From JAGGVT01 sp965369605 (GTDB lineage Bacteria > JAJVIF01 > JAGGVT01): DNA of 5,582 bases. Below are positions 3,466-5,582 of this stretch, in pieces. The DNA lies in the NCBI GenBank assembly GCA_965369605.1, contig CBDURE010000187.1:1-5582 (forward strand), in the 5' to 3' direction. The notes below the pieces were generated by a model that searched no databases, was not told the DNA's origin, and saw nothing but the letters and a program-made list of their open reading frames with translations. Made by a program: the position numbers and the translations under genes. Each line of letters begins with the position of its first letter. Positions within the stretch are counted from its first letter, which is position 1.

Positions 3466-5582
3466 TTACCAATTATCATCCAGACAAGTTGTCAACCTAT
3501 CTGTCCATTTAGTCCATTTACCGTTAACAGGTTCGTAGTCGTAATCTCCACGCCATGTAGTGTACATTATAGCTCGAATTGGCACATCCTCTGATATTGC
3601 AGCATCTATTAAATCCTTGATGGTCGCCAGTTCGACGCCAGTATAATCTTCTGTGTCATAGTCATAATAACCACAAATAACCTGTTCAAGGCCAAGTTCC
3701 TGCGCATCATTGCCACCGAAATGACTGAATGAATTCTTTATAGATTGACAATCATTATCTTTAACGTGGTACCAGTTTGCTACAATCCAAGGTGGCTTTT
3801 CATATACCTGAGAACCATTAGGTATAAGACCTCTCCAACTCCCCTCTAGGGTGCTACCAACCATCCAGTAATTATCATGTGCATTGTGTTCTGGATCGAA
3901 CATGTCATTCCATACAATCAGTTCCCAGTTGGGGTTTACTTCATGGGCCATTCGCTTAATCCTTCTTGCTACGTATTCAAGCAACTTGCCGGCATCATCG
4001 TATTCCCGACAACGATTGCAATTGTGTGCTATTCGCAACTCATCAATACCAATAAATATATTGTCGAAAGTGTAAGATCCTCTAAAAGGACTGAACTCTA
4101 GCATTACTTCCTTGATCCAGTCGTATGGTTCATCAGCAGTCAGACAAAATGCAGTCTGACTACCAAATGACCAGTTTGCGTGGTAGTAATCAACCAGTAT
4201 AATTTCATTATGGCTGATATTTGATGATGGGGGAATACATAATTCCACATGCGTTATCTCCGGATCTATTGCCTGTGGAGGCTGTGATGGAACCTCGAAA
4301 ACGACAAAATAATCAAGGCCCTCAATATAAGGAGAAAGGTTTGGGTCATCCGGTTGCACGGTTATTGGAGTGCTCAAGTCCCCACGGTCGATACAATAAC
4401 TAAGCCCTGCATTCGTTATTGTTATATCATCAATGTAGTAATCAGCTCCGGCTCCATTTTCGACCCCAATGGTGATCCTGACATTCCTGATGTCCTGGCT
4501 GTTGAAAATTGCATGAAATGATTTCCAGTCATCCCCGGTTTCACCCATCCACCTGCCTTGCTCGTTTAACCTTATAAGCCTGTTAGGTAAAGCATCGCTG
4601 TCTATAACCTGGACCCTTAGAGTATTTATTAGGCCTTCGGTGGGAGCGGTATGCTCTGAGCATTTGTATTGGAACGTGATTAAGTAGCACTGCTGCTCCT
4701 CAACTGTAATTTCCTGGTGAATACTCCCTCCCATATTAGAAACAATAATGAACTTCGCGCTACTGATCCCCCCAGTAGTATCAGGAAAAACAGACCCAAT
4801 GGAATTCCAACCGGAAAGGCCATCTTCAAAACCATTATTTATAAATTTCAAATTTGAATCCTGTACTACTTTTGCAGTACCAAATTCATTTGGGTCTGGC
4901 TGATCCACTTTGAACTCACAACCCTCAACGTATTGACCTTCATTTAAATTAAATGCACGATGATGCTTAATAAGACCTTCAGAATGGCCTATAGGCGCCA
5001 TTGAAGGTATGACATCGATTGGAGGCTCCAGATTATTTGCCGCATTACAAAATAATTCAAACCTGTCTAAATAAACATCATCAAGATTGTTGAGATTGGC
5101 ATTGGAAACAACTACTTTACTATAACCTAATGAATGAGCTCCTTCAAGAACATCTATGGCAATGGGCAATTCGCTATGGTTGGCAAAATTAGCTTGTGTG
5201 TAATACCAGAGTTCGGGTTGCCTAACATTAAGTTTACAAATCTGATACGCTGTAAGATCGAGCCAAGGCTTATCTATCGGATCGTTAGCATAATCTTCAA
5301 CACTTATCAAACACATATACTCACCGCACTCAGCACCTACGTTATTGACGATATTAGCCTCGTAGTGACATATATCGTTAGTCTGAGAAATAAAATCTGC
5401 TACGATTTCTCCATTGAAAAGATCAGGGCACTCTACTATAGGAGCTGAATGGGTCCCGCCCTGATTCACATGCTCATAGACATCTATTAATAATGTCGTT
5501 GAACCGCCATGAGGTCGTAAGCCTGTACCTACAGATTCTTCAGTAACCTCAATCTTCCATGGTTCAGGGCAGTTAGCGGTAA
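3466..5582 (-). CDS. GH20-like glycoside hydrolase with inserted carbohydrate-binding-like module (5' end beyond window)
   Basis: The frame is open from the right edge to TAA at 3466-3468, at least 704 residues. A GTG at 5469 lies inside it, but 37 further in-frame codons precede it, so the true start is probably outside. Numbering from that GTG: an N-terminal beta-rich region to about 80; the first part of a TIM barrel with VIPSMAPIGHSEGL (153-166); an inserted beta-sandwich module (about 207-354) from NNGFEDGLSGWN to YYIDDITI, resembling CBM4/9-type modules; a second beta-rich linker; and the rest of the barrel with FIGIDELR (472-479), the CNRC pair (484-487), LIVWNDMFDPEHNA (517-530) and AIMYTTWRGDY (633-643). 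D476-E477 match the Asp-Glu catalytic pair of GH20-type hexosaminidases, so cleavage of an amino-sugar or related glycan, probably outside the cytoplasm, is inferred. No anchor or sorting signal is seen at the C terminus. It is AT-rich compared with the ABC genes. Confidence 0.8.
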   Translation of the reverse strand, partial: TANCPEPWKIEVTEESVGTGLRPHGGSTTLLIDVYEHVNQGGTHSAPIVECPDLFNGEIVADFISQTNDICHYEANIVNNVGAECGEYMCLISVEDYANDPIDKPWLDLTAYQICKLNVRQPELWYYTQANFANHSELPIAIDVLEGAHSLGYSKVVVSNANLNNLDDVYLDRFELFCNAANNLEPPIDVIPSMAPIGHSEGLIKHHRAFNLNEGQYVEGCEFKVDQPDPNEFGTAKVVQDSNLKFINNGFEDGLSGWNSIGSVFPDTTGGISSAKFIIVSNMGGSIHQEITVEEQQCYLITFQYKCSEHTAPTEGLINTLRVQVIDSDALPNRLIRLNEQGRWMGETGDDWKSFHAIFNSQDIRNVRITIGVENGAGADYYIDDITITNAGLSYCIDRGDLSTPITVQPDDPNLSPYIEGLDYFVVFEVPSQPPQAIDPEITHVELCIPPSSNISHNEIILVDYYHANWSFGSQTAFCLTADEPYDWIKEVMLEFSPFRGSYTFDNIFIGIDELRIAHNCNRCREYDDAGKLLEYVARRIKRMAHEVNPNWELIVWNDMFDPEHNAHDNYWMVGSTLEGSWRGLIPNGSQVYEKPPWIVANWYHVKDNDCQSIKNSFSHFGGNDAQELGLEQVICGYYDYDTEDYTGVELATIKDLIDAAISEDVPIRAIMYTTWRGDYDYEPVNGKWTKWTDRLTTCLDDNW

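Noticed and set aside
5134..5448. A 104-codon plus-strand open frame opposite the glycosidase-like gene
   Set aside because: It lies wholly within the long minus-strand coding region, has no recognisable domain and is most likely a shadow frame.
5467..5469. GTG as the start codon of the GH20-like gene
   Set aside because: The frame stays open for 37 more codons to the window edge, and the GTG falls in what reads as continuous protein. The gene is better treated as 5'-incomplete.
1..5582. CRISPR arrays, insertion sequences, tRNA genes or long direct repeats
   Set aside because: No regularly spaced repeats, transposase motifs, tRNA-like cloverleaf or CCA ends, or repeated segments longer than short hairpin cores were seen.

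Overview
The window is bacterial. It has sigma70-type promoters, Shine-Dalgarno-led genes, intrinsic terminators and compact spacing. Nothing in it fixes the species. A large multidomain glycosidase-like protein next to a two-gene ABC exporter would suit an environmental polysaccharide-degrading bacterium, but that is inference. Base composition is patchy: the left-edge gene and the ABC genes use GC-rich third codon positions, while the DUF3800 gene and the minus-strand glycosidase-like gene are clearly more AT-rich.

Layout. Positions 1-120 are the last 39 codons of a gene ending in a membrane helix. A good promoter overlapping its end (109-137) drives a DUF3800 gene (163-957). The gene is closed by a hairpin (965-1004) that is a better terminator for the minus strand than for the plus strand. 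Positions 1002-1103 show nothing recognisable. A near-consensus promoter (1104-1132) then starts a leader of about 300 nt ending in a strong intrinsic terminator (1416-1444). The ABC-2 exporter follows: ATPase (1511-2515) and permease (2555-3394), separated by 39 nt that carry a hairpin ending at the permease ribosome binding site. A minus-strand terminator (3416-3457) separates the exporter from a convergent, 5'-incomplete gene (3466-5582) for a GH20-like TIM-barrel protein with an inserted carbohydrate-binding-like module.

The most interesting part is the leader at about 1139-1445. The 5' arm of its terminator can pair instead with an upstream segment (1345-1357 with 1411-1422, 12 bp with one bulge), which is the arrangement of a transcription attenuator or riboswitch. 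A possible three-way junction (1215-1312) precedes it, and a 52-codon reading frame with a Shine-Dalgarno overlaps both. No other convincing promoter is visible before the ABC genes, so this leader plausibly controls the exporter. I could not match it to a riboswitch class I know. The permease and ATPase would form one membrane exporter. The DUF3800 and glycosidase-like genes have no evident functional link to it.
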